From Hyaloperonospora brassicae (lineage: Eukaryota; Oomycota; Peronosporomycetes; Peronosporales; Peronosporaceae), in contig CANTFL010000086.1 of assembly GCA_947650285.1 (NCBI GenBank), positions 1,426,001 through 1,490,000 on the forward strand: a stretch of DNA of 64,000 nt. Reading direction: 5' to 3'. Shown in pieces: positions 45,701 to 57,582 of this stretch (position 1 is its first letter; the number at the start of each line of letters is the position of its first letter). The translations under genes and the position numbers were made by a program. Under the pieces are notes generated by a model. It saw only the letters and a program-made list of their open reading frames with translations, made no database searches and was not told the DNA's origin.

Positions 45701-47642
45701 ACACGTTGTTGGAGTTCCATCGACTATGCCGATCGCACGAGTCCAGGAGATTCCTGGACTTGTTGGTCCGCCTTGCCCAACACCCGCAGCTTTTAATGCA
45801 GCACCTGGTGTCGTATTGTCATTGGATACATGGACTGAAAAGATTCGCAACAATGGTGGTGATGGCCACTCAGTTAAGGCTGAGGTAGGCCCTGTACAAT
45901 ACACGGAAGACTTGTTGAACTTCTTGCGCAGATCACACGACTCCCTTACATTCGAAATGGAGTGCATGCTGGAAGAGTTGATTACCCGATTTCGACCAGA
46001 GCCAGAAGAAGAGCTTCTCACGGCGGTCCATGCACTTCTGCTGAAGTGTTACCAGCTTTCAAGATTGACGAAGACAGAACCCGTGCCAAAGATGCTGCGT
46101 GCTGCGCTTGCAAGAGTGTGTCGCAAGCTCTTTGTGCTGCTTCCGCACCAGAAAAACGAAAACCATGAGGCCTTCGTTGAGGAGTTCAAGAACGCATTCG
46201 AGCGTGACTTTACCCTACTCGGCGACGAACGTGCTCAGCAGCAGCAAGGCGAGGCTGCTATAACTCTGTATGAGATCATGAATCGCTTGAAGCGATGGAA
46301 GAGCTTACTGCAGCTGCGCGTGAAGAAGGTGGGCAAACGGAACGCCGGGAGACTGTATCTAGAACGGTGCAGTCGTCATCTTATGGAGCTCAGCAGTTCC
46401 AACATGGAGGTACCGGGACAGTACGTCTCGGACAGCGAGCCTATCAAGGATCTACACGCGCGCATCCAGCACTTCGAGAGCACGGTGGACGTCCTGTTGC
46501 GCAACGGGTTTACTCAGCGACGTGTAGCAATGGGTGGTAGTGACGGCCGGCCCTACTATTTCCTGGTACAGTACGCGATGACGCACATTACCCGCACCGA
46601 TGAACGGATGATGCAGATGTATTTACTATTGAATCGATTGCTGCTGCGCCACAAGGAAACCAGAAAACGCAATACAGTTTTCCACGTACCGAAGGTGATT
46701 CCTTTGACACCACGGGTACGGCTGCTGGAGGACAACCGTGACTTTGTTACGCTTGGCGAAATCTACGAACTTGATTGTCAAATCGAGAACAAGGATCCAG
46801 ACGTTCCAGTGGAGCTTTATCGAGAGCGTGTTAGCGAAGCTTTTGCAGCCGCAGGGACAGGAAGTGACCGAAATATTGAGGAGGAGGACCGCGTTGCGCA
46901 GGCAAAAGCCCGTGCTTTCCACGAAATTTGTAGCGAGCACGTACCAGAGACTCTACTGGCCAAGTACGTACACGGCATCTCGGCGCACGGCGACGCATAT
47001 TTCCAGTTCCGCAGCGAGTTTACGAAGCACCTGGCACTGTCGAGTTTCTTGTCGTATGCGCTCTATGTTGGAGACCGCGCGCCTCACCGCGTGCTTTTCT
47101 CCCGTCGCACAGGTCGGGTAGTGAGCACGGAGTTACGTCCCGGGTATGCCAGCAGTGGGCTTTTGGAGGCAGCGACGACAATGCCTTTTCGCCTTACGCG
47201 CAACCTCCACAGCTTTATGACACGCGCAGGAGTACAGGGACCGTTCAGTATCGGGATGACAGCCACTGCGGAAGCCCTTATGAATGAGGAGGATATCCTG
47301 AGCAACCAGTTGTGTCTCTTCTTCAGAGACGATTTGCTCTCATGGCACGCGTCAAAAACCCGACTTTTGTCGCTTGAATCGCAAACTGCTGGACGTGCAT
47401 CGTCGCCCAACGCGTCCACTGGTTCTGCTTCGCCGGCTTTGGCACAGCGTCGTGTGGAGCTCCAAGTGCAGCAGCGCGTGGAAGCAAACGTGGGTCTCGT
47501 AATGGAGAGAATCCGTGGGGTATCGCTGAAGAAGGAGAACGACAAATCTCCGCGAGGAAAGAATGTACAAGAACTGCTCGAGATGGCAACAAGCCCAGAG
47601 CGACAGCGGGAAATGTATCCTACGTGGTACCCGTGGCTGTAA
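33756..47642 (+). CDS. TRRAP: TRRAP/Tra1, PIKK-family pseudokinase scaffold of SAGA and NuA4
   Basis: Two exons, 33756..42023 and 42123..47642, joined in phase 0 by a 99-bp intron, encode about 4,595 residues. Order: N-terminal HEAT/TPR solenoid, FAT region in exon 2 (roughly residues 3200-4000), PI3K-like domain, and a FATC-like end PTWYPWL. Tra1/TRRAP is the activator-binding scaffold of SAGA and NuA4 histone acetyltransferase complexes. The kinase domain lacks catalytic motifs: the loop reads GDRAPHRVLF and the DFG position TELRP (about residues 4404-4425), as expected for this pseudokinase. The start is the ATG at 33756; the frame also opens at a TTG at 33720. The protein is much longer than the about 3,750-3,860 residues of yeast and human, partly through an Ala/Gln-rich repeat at about residues 1865-2058. 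Confidence 0.93.
39349..39930 (+). repeat. Three degenerate Ala/Gln-rich repeats inside TRRAP
   Basis: Three units of about 60-70 codons begin near 39349, 39526 and 39735. Each carries the pattern QIQxNAQKxxxQxxAxAQAQGL followed by a Lys/Ala stretch and a Tyr-Val/Ile-x-(Lys/Arg)-Ala motif. The segment is predicted strongly helical and is flanked by ordinary HEAT-like sequence. It looks like an internal expansion specific to this lineage. Confidence 0.8.
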
Positions 47643-49761
47643 GTGACGGCGCTCCCTTCGTTCGACGTACACGTAGTTTGTGGTGTATGCACCGGTTCTT
47701 ATGATGTGAAGGGATATGGACACCGTTTTCATGTTGGATACCCATCTTCTCGTGCAAGTCTTCCATGTGCAGCTAACACTCGTTTGATCCGAAACGTCCG
47801 CGCTGATGTGACTCGTCATGCGCAGAAAGTAAAATGCGGTAGTTGATCAACACCCGGGTCGCATGGGTGCGTCATGGCAACTACTGCCGAAAGCAGCAGC
47901 AAAATGAACGGGACCATGTGCGTGGGCTCGGGTACTATGATGACGACGTACCGTATGAGCATCATTGTTGCCCATCCCAAAGCGAGCAACAGCACCTCCG
48001 CCGTATCAGCCCGTTGCAACGAGACCAATTCACTGCATCATGACACACTTTTTGTAGATTGTTGCGAACAGGAAGACCGACATTGACCAGCTATGGTGTT
48101 CCAACAACTGTTCGTAGGAATATCTGCGTCAATCGCGTAGTACTTGTATCCCATTAAAACGGACCTCATCAGACATACAAAGTCGTGTATTTCTGCGCTT
48201 GCACAAGTGACCCACATCCCGCCACATCAGACGGCGGAGACAGCTACAATAGCGAGGAAAAGCTGGCGTACTCCAACACCCGGGTGACGGTATCAAGAAG
48301 AAGCTGGCAAGTGTCATGGTAGCCAGCAATTGCATCAAAGGCGAAGCTTTGAGGATGACCATACGGCTAGGAGATTCTAGATCCCACCGATATCGCCACT
48401 GCCCGAGCCTGTAGCGCACAGGTGACGAGTGCAATATGGCGTAAGCCGTATGCGAATCTCCACTATCACTTCCAAAGCGATCCAACTACAACAAGCAATC
48501 GTCGGAATAAGGTGGCAAGTTGACGCACAATCTGTTGATGCATTTCGCAACGAGCATCCACGACTTCGACGGAACCTTCCAACAGAATGCAAAAGTAGAC
48601 TCGTGACACCGTCTGACTGAAGCTCACCAGGAGTGCACAGTTCCCAACTTACGATGGAGTCCATATTCTCTGGCAGCTAGCGAGGTATATTTTTACATGA
48701 CCAAACGCTCGCCAGTGTTGCAGCGTCGCTCCTGGACTGCCAATACGAAACGTGAACAGCAAAAGTTTTGTCTTGGTCATGCCACAGCGTTCGCTGTCAA
48801 ATGTTATGGCAGACGACGCTTTGTCTCTTGCGGCATCGTTTCCTTCTTTAAATGCCTTTGCTGCTGTCTCTTGCGGTGCCTTCTCTCCCATATCTGCTTT
48901 TGCTGCTGTCTCATGCGGCGCCATCTTCTCTTTTGACTGCTATTGCTGCTGCCTGAAACTCTTTTGGAAGCTGACGTGATGTTCGATAGCATAGAATCTA
49001 CATATCCTCGACTCTTTCATTCAGAGCCATCAGGCGTGCAGCTCCACGTGCATGATACAAACAATAAGGTGGAGATGACCCTCTCCAAAGATTTTGCACG
49101 GGAAAGCCAAAGAAGCGTGCCATTGATCAAAGGCATGATGTTGACCCGTTCGCCTCCGACTCTGCCATTCCTTCTTGTGGCGTTGGCCATTCGGACCATC
49201 CAATGTACCACTTCAGACTTCATGCTCCCTCTATCGCTAGACGGCATTCGCGTTGTAAACTCGCGCCAGCTGACCCGCCTTTTCGGATTGCTCTCAACAT
49301 CTACGTTCATCTGCTGCGCTCGCTTCCACAAATGCAGGAGCAATAAAGATTATGATCGACACCACCGCAATTGACTTCGTCTGTTGTCCAGATCAACCAG
49401 TTGCGTTTGCCAAGACGGCATGTAATTCCCATTGTACCATGTCTTCTCGAGTCTCTTTGATTCATGGCTGTCCATATCGTCAGCGTGTACAGCGCCAACA
49501 CACGCTTTTCTGCCTCGTCCTCACACGCAATCTCTTCGTCGCGCATAAGTGATTGGTATAGCAACGACTCACACACAGCACCCTCGTCCTTGACGCTTCT
49601 ACATGTACCAGTCAGCAAACCGAAAGCATTTGCTAGCGGAGAAAAACCCACACTTACAACGGCGCCACTCATGCACGATGTCATTTGGTCCATTGCAAGT
49701 AGCCATCAAGCCGCTAAGCAGATGCGCACAGCACATAGAGAAGGCGCGACGGAATGCTCGT
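47643..49761. other. 2.1-kb gap downstream of TRRAP; only weak minus-strand frames
   Basis: The gap lies between the convergent ends of TRRAP (+) and the TRAPPC-like gene (-). Weak minus-strand frames are 49307-49693 (128 codons, starting MDQMTSCMSG, with an Asp/Glu-rich middle) and 48649-48924 (91 codons). The second contains two near-identical units, APHETAAKA and APQETAAKA. No domain is recognised and I could not build a consistent spliced model. Confidence 0.4.
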
Positions 49762-51515
49762 TCAGTCTTTCACGAAAACATTCCAGTCGTCAGATACGAA
49801 GCATGTGCGTGTAAAGTGGTCAGCCAGCACTAGCGGACCCAGCTTGCACTTCCCCAATCGTAGAAAAACAATGCGCAACCTCCGTTCGACGCTCATGCCT
49901 GGACGCACCAACCTAAATGACAGTCGACAAGCGTTATCGTTTGTTTTGTCAAGGATTTCGCACCATCAAGCTCAACGTACCCTAATCTTTGACAGCCTTC
50001 AAATCCCACGACGACTGGTGTAGTGCAGTTGTTTTCCCCGTCGGTGATACCCATATATTGCGAAGGGTGCAATAACGTCAAGTCGAACTCGGTGCGTGTG
50101 GAGCGATTCACTACCACCACACTTGCCGTCACGGCATTTCCAATCAATACGTTCGATGCAAGTGGGGCAACGGTCATCTGCAAGACCGAGTTCGGAAGAA
50201 GTCGTTCACGTTTAAAATCATCATGGAACTTTTTGCCTCGTTGCAGATGTCCCCCGACCAGAGGCGGCATGAGCTTTCGAATGCACATATCAAGCTCGTC
50301 CTTGCCACTTGACGGCGAGGCATATGGTTCCGAAGGTGCCTTCGGAAACCAATCGATCGTGCAAGTTTCTGTGACAGCATCCATTGTGCATGTCATTGCT
50401 TTCCAGGATAGCGTGAGTGACGTACGTTGAGGAGCAGATGACGTCGAAACATGCAATACGGGTGACATGACTTCCTTTCGCAACACGGATGCGTTCGACG
50501 TCGCCCGGTTATCTTCGTCTAGTCTGAGCGACTCGTTCAGTATCAACGTTTTTGCTGGCTCCAACACAAAGAGGAAGTTGTAGCGCTCTTGAGGTTCCAA
50601 CACAACTGGATTGGATGCTTTGTCGCCATTCACGATGCGAAAACGACTCATATCTTTGTTCTGAGCTCTTGACGACTGATCCAGATGAAGACGCAAGTCT
50701 CTCACTGCCACTGCTAACGTCAAATGTGTGTTTGAGACTCGAGCTAGTATCCCGATGCGTTGTCCAGCCAGTTCACGGGACTCAAGCACAAGACGCAACG
50801 GCTTTGTAACTACAATGTGCTGCTCGATACGACGCGTCATTAGCAGCGTTGGCTGTGCCTGTTCACGGGTGAGTGAAAGGAGGTGTGAGCTCGCCCACTC
50901 GTCTCGTAGCAGCAAAGGTCTCCAAAAAGACTCTCTCGCTCCAACACCAGTGGCTACATCGTCACTGTTCCCTTGATCAGCTTGGAACACGCCTTCGTTC
51001 GGTGTAATGTGCAGAACCAGCAGCAACGATCGGTCCCAGAATTCGTGACAGACTTCCAGGTCAAACTGGGCCTGCAGCAGCACCACCACGACTCCATGGC
51101 TGCTCCCCGATGAACCCTCAACGACATGAGAAACGCGTGTCTCTTGCCGAAGTAAAGTAGACAGACAGGACACGGAGCGGCTTGTCAGGTTTTGGTCCGT
51201 GCCAGAGACTTCCTCGATCCGAATGTGGACACGCGCTCCTTCAAAGTGTTCTTGCCAGCGCTGCAGCACTTGTGCAGCGGTCTGTGGTTCCTGGTTGCCC
51301 TCAAGAGCTTTGGACCTATACGACGGTATTCTCGTCTCAGCACACACTTGCAGGTCCACTGTTTCGCCTGACAAAGTCAATATGAAGGAATTGTCACGAC
51401 AGGAGCATTAGCGTTTCAAGCAGTGCATAAGTTCGTACGTACACTGAAAGAGCTGTTCATCGCGTAGACGTAGCGACAGTCGTGCGCAGCTCCACTCGTC
51501 CTGCCACGTCCTCAT
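49762..51515 (-). CDS. TRAPP complex subunit, TRAPPC13/TRAPPC14 (C7orf43)-like
   Basis: Three exons, 51515..51443, 51367..49981 and 49912..49762, encode 536 residues. Both introns (75 and 68 bp) have GTACGT donors. The second is required because the unspliced frame stops just after LVDCHLGWC, whereas splicing restores GLVRPGMSVERRLRIVFLRL. The start codon has an in-frame TGA 18 bp upstream. The architecture is that of TRAPPC13/14: a beta-sandwich N-terminus, a central KPLRLVLESRELAGQRIGI block, then VLEPQERYNFLFVLEP and a second Ig-like domain beginning IGNAVTASVVVVNRST. The tail LADHFTRTCFVSDDWNVFV parallels the conserved end of TRAPPC13. In animals these are TRAPPII/III-associated tethering factors. 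I cannot decide between 13 and 14 by eye. Confidence 0.7.
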
Positions 51516-52194
51516 GGACCCGAGCTGTGGTCACGGTGTCGAAGACGAGACGGTGGAAATCGAGTGCACAGACAGATGCGATGAATCTACTAATGCGTTC
51601 ACAGAGTGAGGCTGTTTACGTGACATTGACAGTAGAGCAACTGTCAATGGGAATATCATCGTAGCAGATCAGATTGTACACATATTCCCTCTGAAGGTGA
51701 TATTGCTAGAACGACATCGTTCAAAGTGGCAGTCGGCAGTAGTTGGCAACACACTGCACATGGGCTGATAAGGCCAGTATATCAAGCAAAAAGGTCACGA
51801 ATCGATGATAAATGTGCAAAAGATGAGTGGTGAGCACTTAGTCATGCACATGTTCGTAGTCAGATATGATCAAAGTAGGTTGACGGCAGATGCGTTTATG
51901 GCGCTTCCATTGTGTTGAATGCAGCTCACTTTCTCCATACAATAGAGCTTGTCTGCTAATCAAAGTCTTTTGCACAACAATGTAAGTTATCAAGGCTTTT
52001 GCCGAAAATGCCGCCAAAGGAGATTGTTTGCACGTCATCAGTGTGAAGTGCTTCACTACAACTGGTTGGCCTTTGTGGTTCGTCTAACATTCATGGACCC
52101 ATCCACCGTGGACGTAATGGGTGATGATATGTTGCACCCCACATGTGGTGGAGCCCTGCTATGCTGGTGTATGTGTGTCGACCCGAAGGCTTGA
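51516..52194. other. Gap upstream of the TRAPPC-like gene
   Basis: About 680 bp with no supported gene. It contains the upstream region of the TRAPPC-like gene and marks the start of the gene-poor, transposon-rich part of the window. Confidence 0.5.
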
Positions 52195-52395
52195 AGATAC
52201 GCCGTCTCCAAATTCTGGCAGTCGAACACGACTATTTGTTTGAATGCCTCATCAAACTTGACGACCGCATCGAAGCTCGCCACACTGAATGCGATGCGTC
52301 AAAAGTGAATCTTAGTCCATCCATTCTGGATGGACGTGCTAAAGATTGGGCCTCATGTCGCAAGCTTCGCGCCCATCCTAATTATTTTCGTATGA
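52195..52395 (+). pseudogene. Degraded gypsy gag relic
   Basis: The translated stretch with LFECLIKLDDRIEARHTECDASKV and DGRAKDWASCRKLRAHPNYF parallels the gag block of the element at 57583. Both share the order LxxxxxxxDxxIEARxxxxxxxKV, then a GxAxxxA motif, then the LH/AHPxxF turn. Only about 65 codons remain, with no start, no LTR and no pol nearby. It is an old, isolated fragment. Confidence 0.6.
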
Positions 52396-53124
52396 AAAAG
52401 GTGGGCTGTAATAGAAACTTGATCTGCCATGTGCGAATTCAAGGGCTTATGCTTATAATCTCTTTCAAAGTAGAGTAAGCGTAGTATGCACGCTTGTGCC
52501 CAACCGCACGGAAGTTATCAGTTGCATCGCGTGTAAGGCCATTGCCTGACAAACGCAAGATTGGTTTGCCCATCATAAGTCTCGCGCATAGTTCTTGTGA
52601 GAGGTGTCTGTACTGAGTGTAGTCAAAACGGCTTGATCAATCGACCTCCTCGACAAGTTGATAGTTCTTTAGGTTGCGACACAAAATGTCACCTCGACAT
52701 TCAATCGGCTTGCCAGAAGGTAGGAAGTGAATGCCTTAGATCTATTGACAAACGTTATGTTAAAAGCGATAGATCTAGACCGTAAATCGCACGACTAACT
52801 AAATTTTGACTGATTTCCCAAGATCGGACATTACGCTTATTTGGATGATGACATCGTACCTGTTTCATTAAGCACTCAACACGTATGATCATAGATGGGT
52901 CAGATACGTGGGCCAGACGTTGCTGCGAAGTCGCAACTGCGCTGCGGGTTGTACAAATCGGATAAGGACAGTAGGGGCAGAAATCCCGACTGAATTATCA
53001 ATATCAACACATTATACAGATATCTTGACATTTTTTGTCACCAATGTATAAATGAATGTGTGCTACTACATCTGTAATCAAATATCTTTATCGTCTAGGA
53101 GATCGGAATGACGTAGGATATGTC
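52396..53124. other. AT-richer gap before the solo LTR
   Basis: About 730 bp with no open frame above about 60 codons and no recognisable repeat. It is probably decayed transposon sequence. Confidence 0.45.
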
Positions 53125-53129
53125 TCTAT

Positions 53130-53542
53130 TGTAACGGGGCATACCCTTGCGTGAACTTAACGCAAGGGTATCGTGCACCGACAAGCGTACACGAGGCAAC
53201 CGAGGAAGCGGTAGGTAAGACAGAGGCAACACTGTCTTAGGGAAAAGTAAAACTGTTATATTAATATAATTAAGTCTTTAACCACTGTCTCTCTGTTTGA
53301 CTTAACTTAATTATGTTAACCTAACTGAGTGTATGACGACGTCTACTCACCACTCATTGCGTGCGTCTTGCGGCGATTGGTGGGTTGATATCAGCAAGAT
53401 ATCAACCAATGAGCAGACTCTTTGGTCGACCCATCAATATCACCACTATTGGTGATATTGTTAAAATAATATTCAACATAATATTATTTATTGTCATAAT
53501 CTCTCAAATGACAATTTCCATGTAACGGGCTGCCCCGTTACA
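53130..53542 (-). mobile_element. Solo LTR of a Ty3/gypsy-type element
   Basis: A 413-bp unit bounded by perfect 12-bp inverted termini, TGTAACGGGGCA and TGCCCCGTTACA. It is flanked on both sides by the 5-bp direct repeat TCTAT (53125-53129 and 53543-53547). The 5-bp target duplication shows that this was a complete insertion that later lost its interior by LTR-LTR recombination. Read on the minus strand it aligns along its length with the 5' LTR at 56961-57399, although many positions differ. Confidence 0.9.
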
Positions 53543-53547
53543 TCTAT

Positions 53548-56500
53548 GACCCAGTTGATTATAGAGAGTCGAAAACCTTGGCGTTTTTGACGGAAATATA
53601 GGCGATTTATCAGATCGACTTATGTAGCGCAAACATACTTCAACAAGGACTTAAGTGTCTAGCAGTAGGCTGATCTGTTTTGGTAACAAGGCATGTAGTG
53701 CGATTAACCACACATGACAACGTTCACATCTCGAAGATGAATGTGCTCTTCTAGACCTGGACGGCAAGTGTGGTGTCGTCCCAAGATTGCAATGTCTTTA
53801 TAGGAACGAGTTGGTGGTCAGCTGAAAGCATCCATTCGTCGATCAATATAACAAAGTTCATCACCAAATGACTACTTGATCTTAGAGCGACTACGGAATT
53901 GTGAATTATCTAAAGGTGATGATCGCGGTCTCAGAATAGGTCACTTCATGGTACGACTACACAAGACCTCCGCGTGGACGATAGCTACACTATGAAATAA
54001 GCTTACGGCGGCTGTGCGCAAACGCTGGCAAATTCGATGGGCCTAAACTCGGTTATCGACTGGAGTGGGCTAACTTATAGTTAATCCAATACCTAACAGC
54101 ACAAACGTATGGAGATACAGGCTGCACGAAAGTTGCTACATAGTTGCCATAGATCGAATAAAGAATCGATCGGGAAGATCTCGCTGTGATAGTGCTACCA
54201 TAATTTAAAACAATAGGGAGTAGGTGCCCGAAACCTGCATGAATGAGCCTTTAAAAATTCAGCTAGTGTAAGCCACCGTCAAGAATGTACTGAATGTAGG
54301 CCCCTGTACTCACAATCCAATTTTGCGTCCAGCATCAACTTTGGCGATGTTTTGATTCCCATCTCATAAAACGATATTAATGCACTATCTTTCTGCGTCA
54401 GGTCATGATCAAGAAGACCTGCATTATTGTGTTCACGAGGAAAAAGTTAGCTATAAGGAGTCGACAAAGGAGCATGAAAAATATAACCGTGTCCTATTAG
54501 CCTATTTGATATCTTAATAGTCGTATAAGAAATTCGGACTGAGCGATACAAGTCTCACATTAACACTCTCATACTGAACAAAATCGTTTATACGGATATT
54601 GTGGTGTTGTGGTGATAGCGATGTCATCGATACAGACTTTTTGGCAGTGTTTAGACGACATACTACCAGGAAAGGTACTTGTGCCGCAGGTGCAAGGATC
54701 CGTATCATTTTGTGTACACATCTAGATACGGAATGCAGGGTTCTCGTAGAATAAAGGAGAACGTGATCTTGATTGTAACTTTAATCGTTAAACGGAGATA
54801 TCACGTGGAAGTCATGTTTCCGACGCAAGTTTTGACCGAACACTCTATCGGAGTCGTCTTGATCTGCTTCGAAGTCGTCAAATATACAAAATGTACAGGT
54901 ACCTGAACCTGCTACATCTTTTTACCACTGAAGCCGTCGAATTTATGGTGAATTACCTTTTGTTCTGCTGTGTCCTACTTCACGCTTTCGCGGAGATGCA
55001 TTTGAAATCGATTGCGTCATTAAACAAACTAGTCAGTGACTTCCTCCTGTACAAATATGACAACGGATACGTCAAGAAGCCATACAACCTGACCGGAAGA
55101 GAAGCGACGTGTGTAAAATATAAATGTATTGATTTCGTTTATATTTTAACGATACTAAAGGTAATACTTGAACGAGCGGCGTGTGAATTGCGTAGGACAA
55201 ACGTTGTATGTATCCACGAAAATTTAGAGTAAACTAAAATTGATCGCACTATAATCTCGGCCGCAGTACGCGATAGCATTCATGTCTTACGTGTATATAG
55301 TCACACAAAAGGATGTCAATACTAGTGTAAACGACACGTGACAGCCGACCTTAAGATACAAATCGGCAAATATGGTCTAGCGTAAATCGTGTCTATCCTG
55401 ATGCAGAGCTTAAGTGATATAATTACAGTATCTTCCTTCGGTTCGCAATCGCGGTCCGGCATATACTACAATAGTGTATTTCAATCTTCTGTTCTCGCGG
55501 CCGTTGAGCTACCTATCTTGCGCAACTAAATAACATTTTTTATCGATACACCTCTTTGCCGTTCTGAAAAGAATCGCTGGGAGTGTGTGGCGGATCGTAA
55601 ATAACAAATAACGCAACCCTATGTACCTCGATAGATAATTAAGGTAGGACAGCCTGATGTAGATCATTGTGCCATAACGTTTTATCCGTCTTTGATTTTA
55701 ATATTGCGATGAAGCGCAGCGTAATGAGCGGGATCCAACTATCAGACCTTGATACGTTTGAATCTAATCACGCTTCCAAACCTACTCAATCACTTGATCG
55801 ACTACGACACAATACCAAGCGCATGACACTAAACTCTCTCTATGCAGTACACAGCACAAAAATACAACCTCATTCTCATAAAAAACCTATAGCGTTTTTA
55901 CAGACCTTGCGTCAGTACGTCAAACTTTACAAGTCCCACCTCTCGTATATGTATAAAGGTAGTGGCACTCTTTGAGCGGAAAATCACTTTTATCTAAACA
56001 ATAAACTTTATGAAACAGCGTCTTCGATTACAATTTTGCGCCATCTATTTTTGTTCGAGCCAGTTACTCAGCCTAATATCGGTAGATCAGGTGGTGTGAA
56101 ATATATGAGTCACCTCACAAATGTATGCTAAGGAAATATTTATGAGTGTATGGACTTTACATAGGTCATAATCTGATCGTAACACTACTCGCGATACAAT
56201 AATTATTAACAAAATGTTCTTGGCAAAAGATTGCGCGCCGCCGCACACAATAATGATAATATGCAAAAATTAATTTATTTATGATAGTCACCGTGCGCTT
56301 GTGAGCGATCGACGTGGTCGACAGATACTTGATCATAGATGGGTGCAGATTTTACTGGCCACACTTTTCTCTGGTTAAAGACGCATTTGCTGTCTAGCTT
56401 TGTGCGCACCGGAGTTCTCCAACTCAGCAGTCGACTCTTCGCTGCTGGTTGGGCTAGTACTTGCGTACTGTGACGATAGTTGTGAGCTGAGAAACATATT

Positions 56501-56704
56501 GACGTGTTAACCACTACCACCGACATGCATTGTTTCCTCTCATAATCTTTTGTCTTACTATAGACCTGGCATCATAATCGGCTACTACAACAATATATGT
56601 GGTTAAAATTTACCTGGCGTTATCAGTATCACGATAAGTATTGGCGACAGCAACGCTGAACCTGCGACACCCCTCCTAACCGTGATGAGCTACTCACGTT
56701 GTAA
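53548..56704. other. 3.2-kb AT-rich gap, no supported gene
   Basis: A long AT-rich stretch with only short frames, the largest 113 codons at 54891-55232 and 102 codons at 55667-55975. No domain is recognisable. Just beyond the copia RNase H stop, the minus strand reads a purine-rich GGTTAGGAGGGGTG (about 56679), resembling a polypurine tract. A decayed copia 3' LTR may therefore lie leftward from there, but I cannot define its end. Confidence 0.4.
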
Positions 56705-56960
56705 CTAGCGCTTTGCCACCTGAACTTGACATCTTGGCTCCTCGAATGTTTGACGCGGGAGCGGCTTTATCAGAATATCTGCAAACTGGTCCTTACTGGC
56801 ACGCCATTTTACATTCGCGCGTCCTTTGATAATTTCATCCTTGATGAAGTGATATCTTAAAGGAACGTGCTTTGCAGCAGCTCACACCATCTCTTTATTC
56901 CTCGTTTGTATCGCGCTTTGGTTGTTAACCAAGATACTTATGACAATTCATGTGCTGAGC
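56705..56960 (-). pseudogene. Ty1/copia RNase H C-terminal remnant, cut by gypsy LTR
   Basis: On the minus strand the frame from 56960 to the stop at 56705 reads VNNQSAIQTRNKEM, then LRYHFIKDEIIKGRANVKW and DQFADILIKPLPR. This is the standard end of copia polyproteins. One internal TGA interrupts it. The match begins exactly at the first base of the gypsy LTR at 56961, so the rest of the copia element was displaced by that insertion. Confidence 0.75.
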
Positions 56961-57399
56961 TATGACAGGGTAGCCCGTTACATGACATTGTCATAAAGGA
57001 GAAAATGGCAATAAAGAATATTACGGAGAATATTCTTTTAATAATACCACTTAGTATAGTGATATTGTTGGGATGACTGAAGAATCTACTCATTTGTTGA
57101 TATTGTGACTATATCAACCCACCAATTGCTGCTAGACGCGCGCAAAGGGTGGTGAGTAGACGTCATCATACGTTAAGGTATATAAACGTAATTGAGTCAG
57201 GACAAACGAAGAACAAGAATTATAGGACTCAATTGTATCCAATAACATTTTTACTTTTACGACGACTAGATTCTTTAACTTATTTGCTTACCTTCCTCGT
57301 ATTGGTAATATACCTAACAGGGCACTGATCTTTACTGTTGTAAGTAAAAGTTGACTCCGTACTTGCAGACCAGTACGTAGCTGTCGTTGCCCCATTACA
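56961..57399 (+). repeat. 5' LTR of the gypsy element
   Basis: A 439-bp block from TATGACAGGGTAGCCCG to TGCCCCATTACA. It aligns with the reverse complement of the solo LTR at 53130-53542, sharing AGCCCGTTACATG, ATATCAACCCACCAAT and GGTGAGTAGACGTC. The canonical TG start reads TA here. It inserted into the copia RNase H remnant. The 183 bp between this LTR and gag hold no clear primer-binding site that I can assign to a tRNA. Confidence 0.8.
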
Positions 57400-57582
57400 C
57401 CGAATAGAAATTTGTAGCCCGTCCAAGGACCCACTAGTGCATCGCCCAACATGAACATGTTGGACGATGTAGAAGGCGATAGCTTTCACGGAACCCGTGT
57501 AAGCCACTCCTTTTTGAGAGATGTAGAATGGGGTGCGATCAAACGAATAATTTCGACCGTTTGCGAAGAAGCTGTCTAAGCC

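Noticed and set aside
49635..49693. Possible 59-bp intron (GTAAGT...GTAG) in the minus-strand frame at 49307-49693
   Set aside because: Splicing it out shifts the downstream frame to an early stop with the best acceptor, while the unspliced frame is open.
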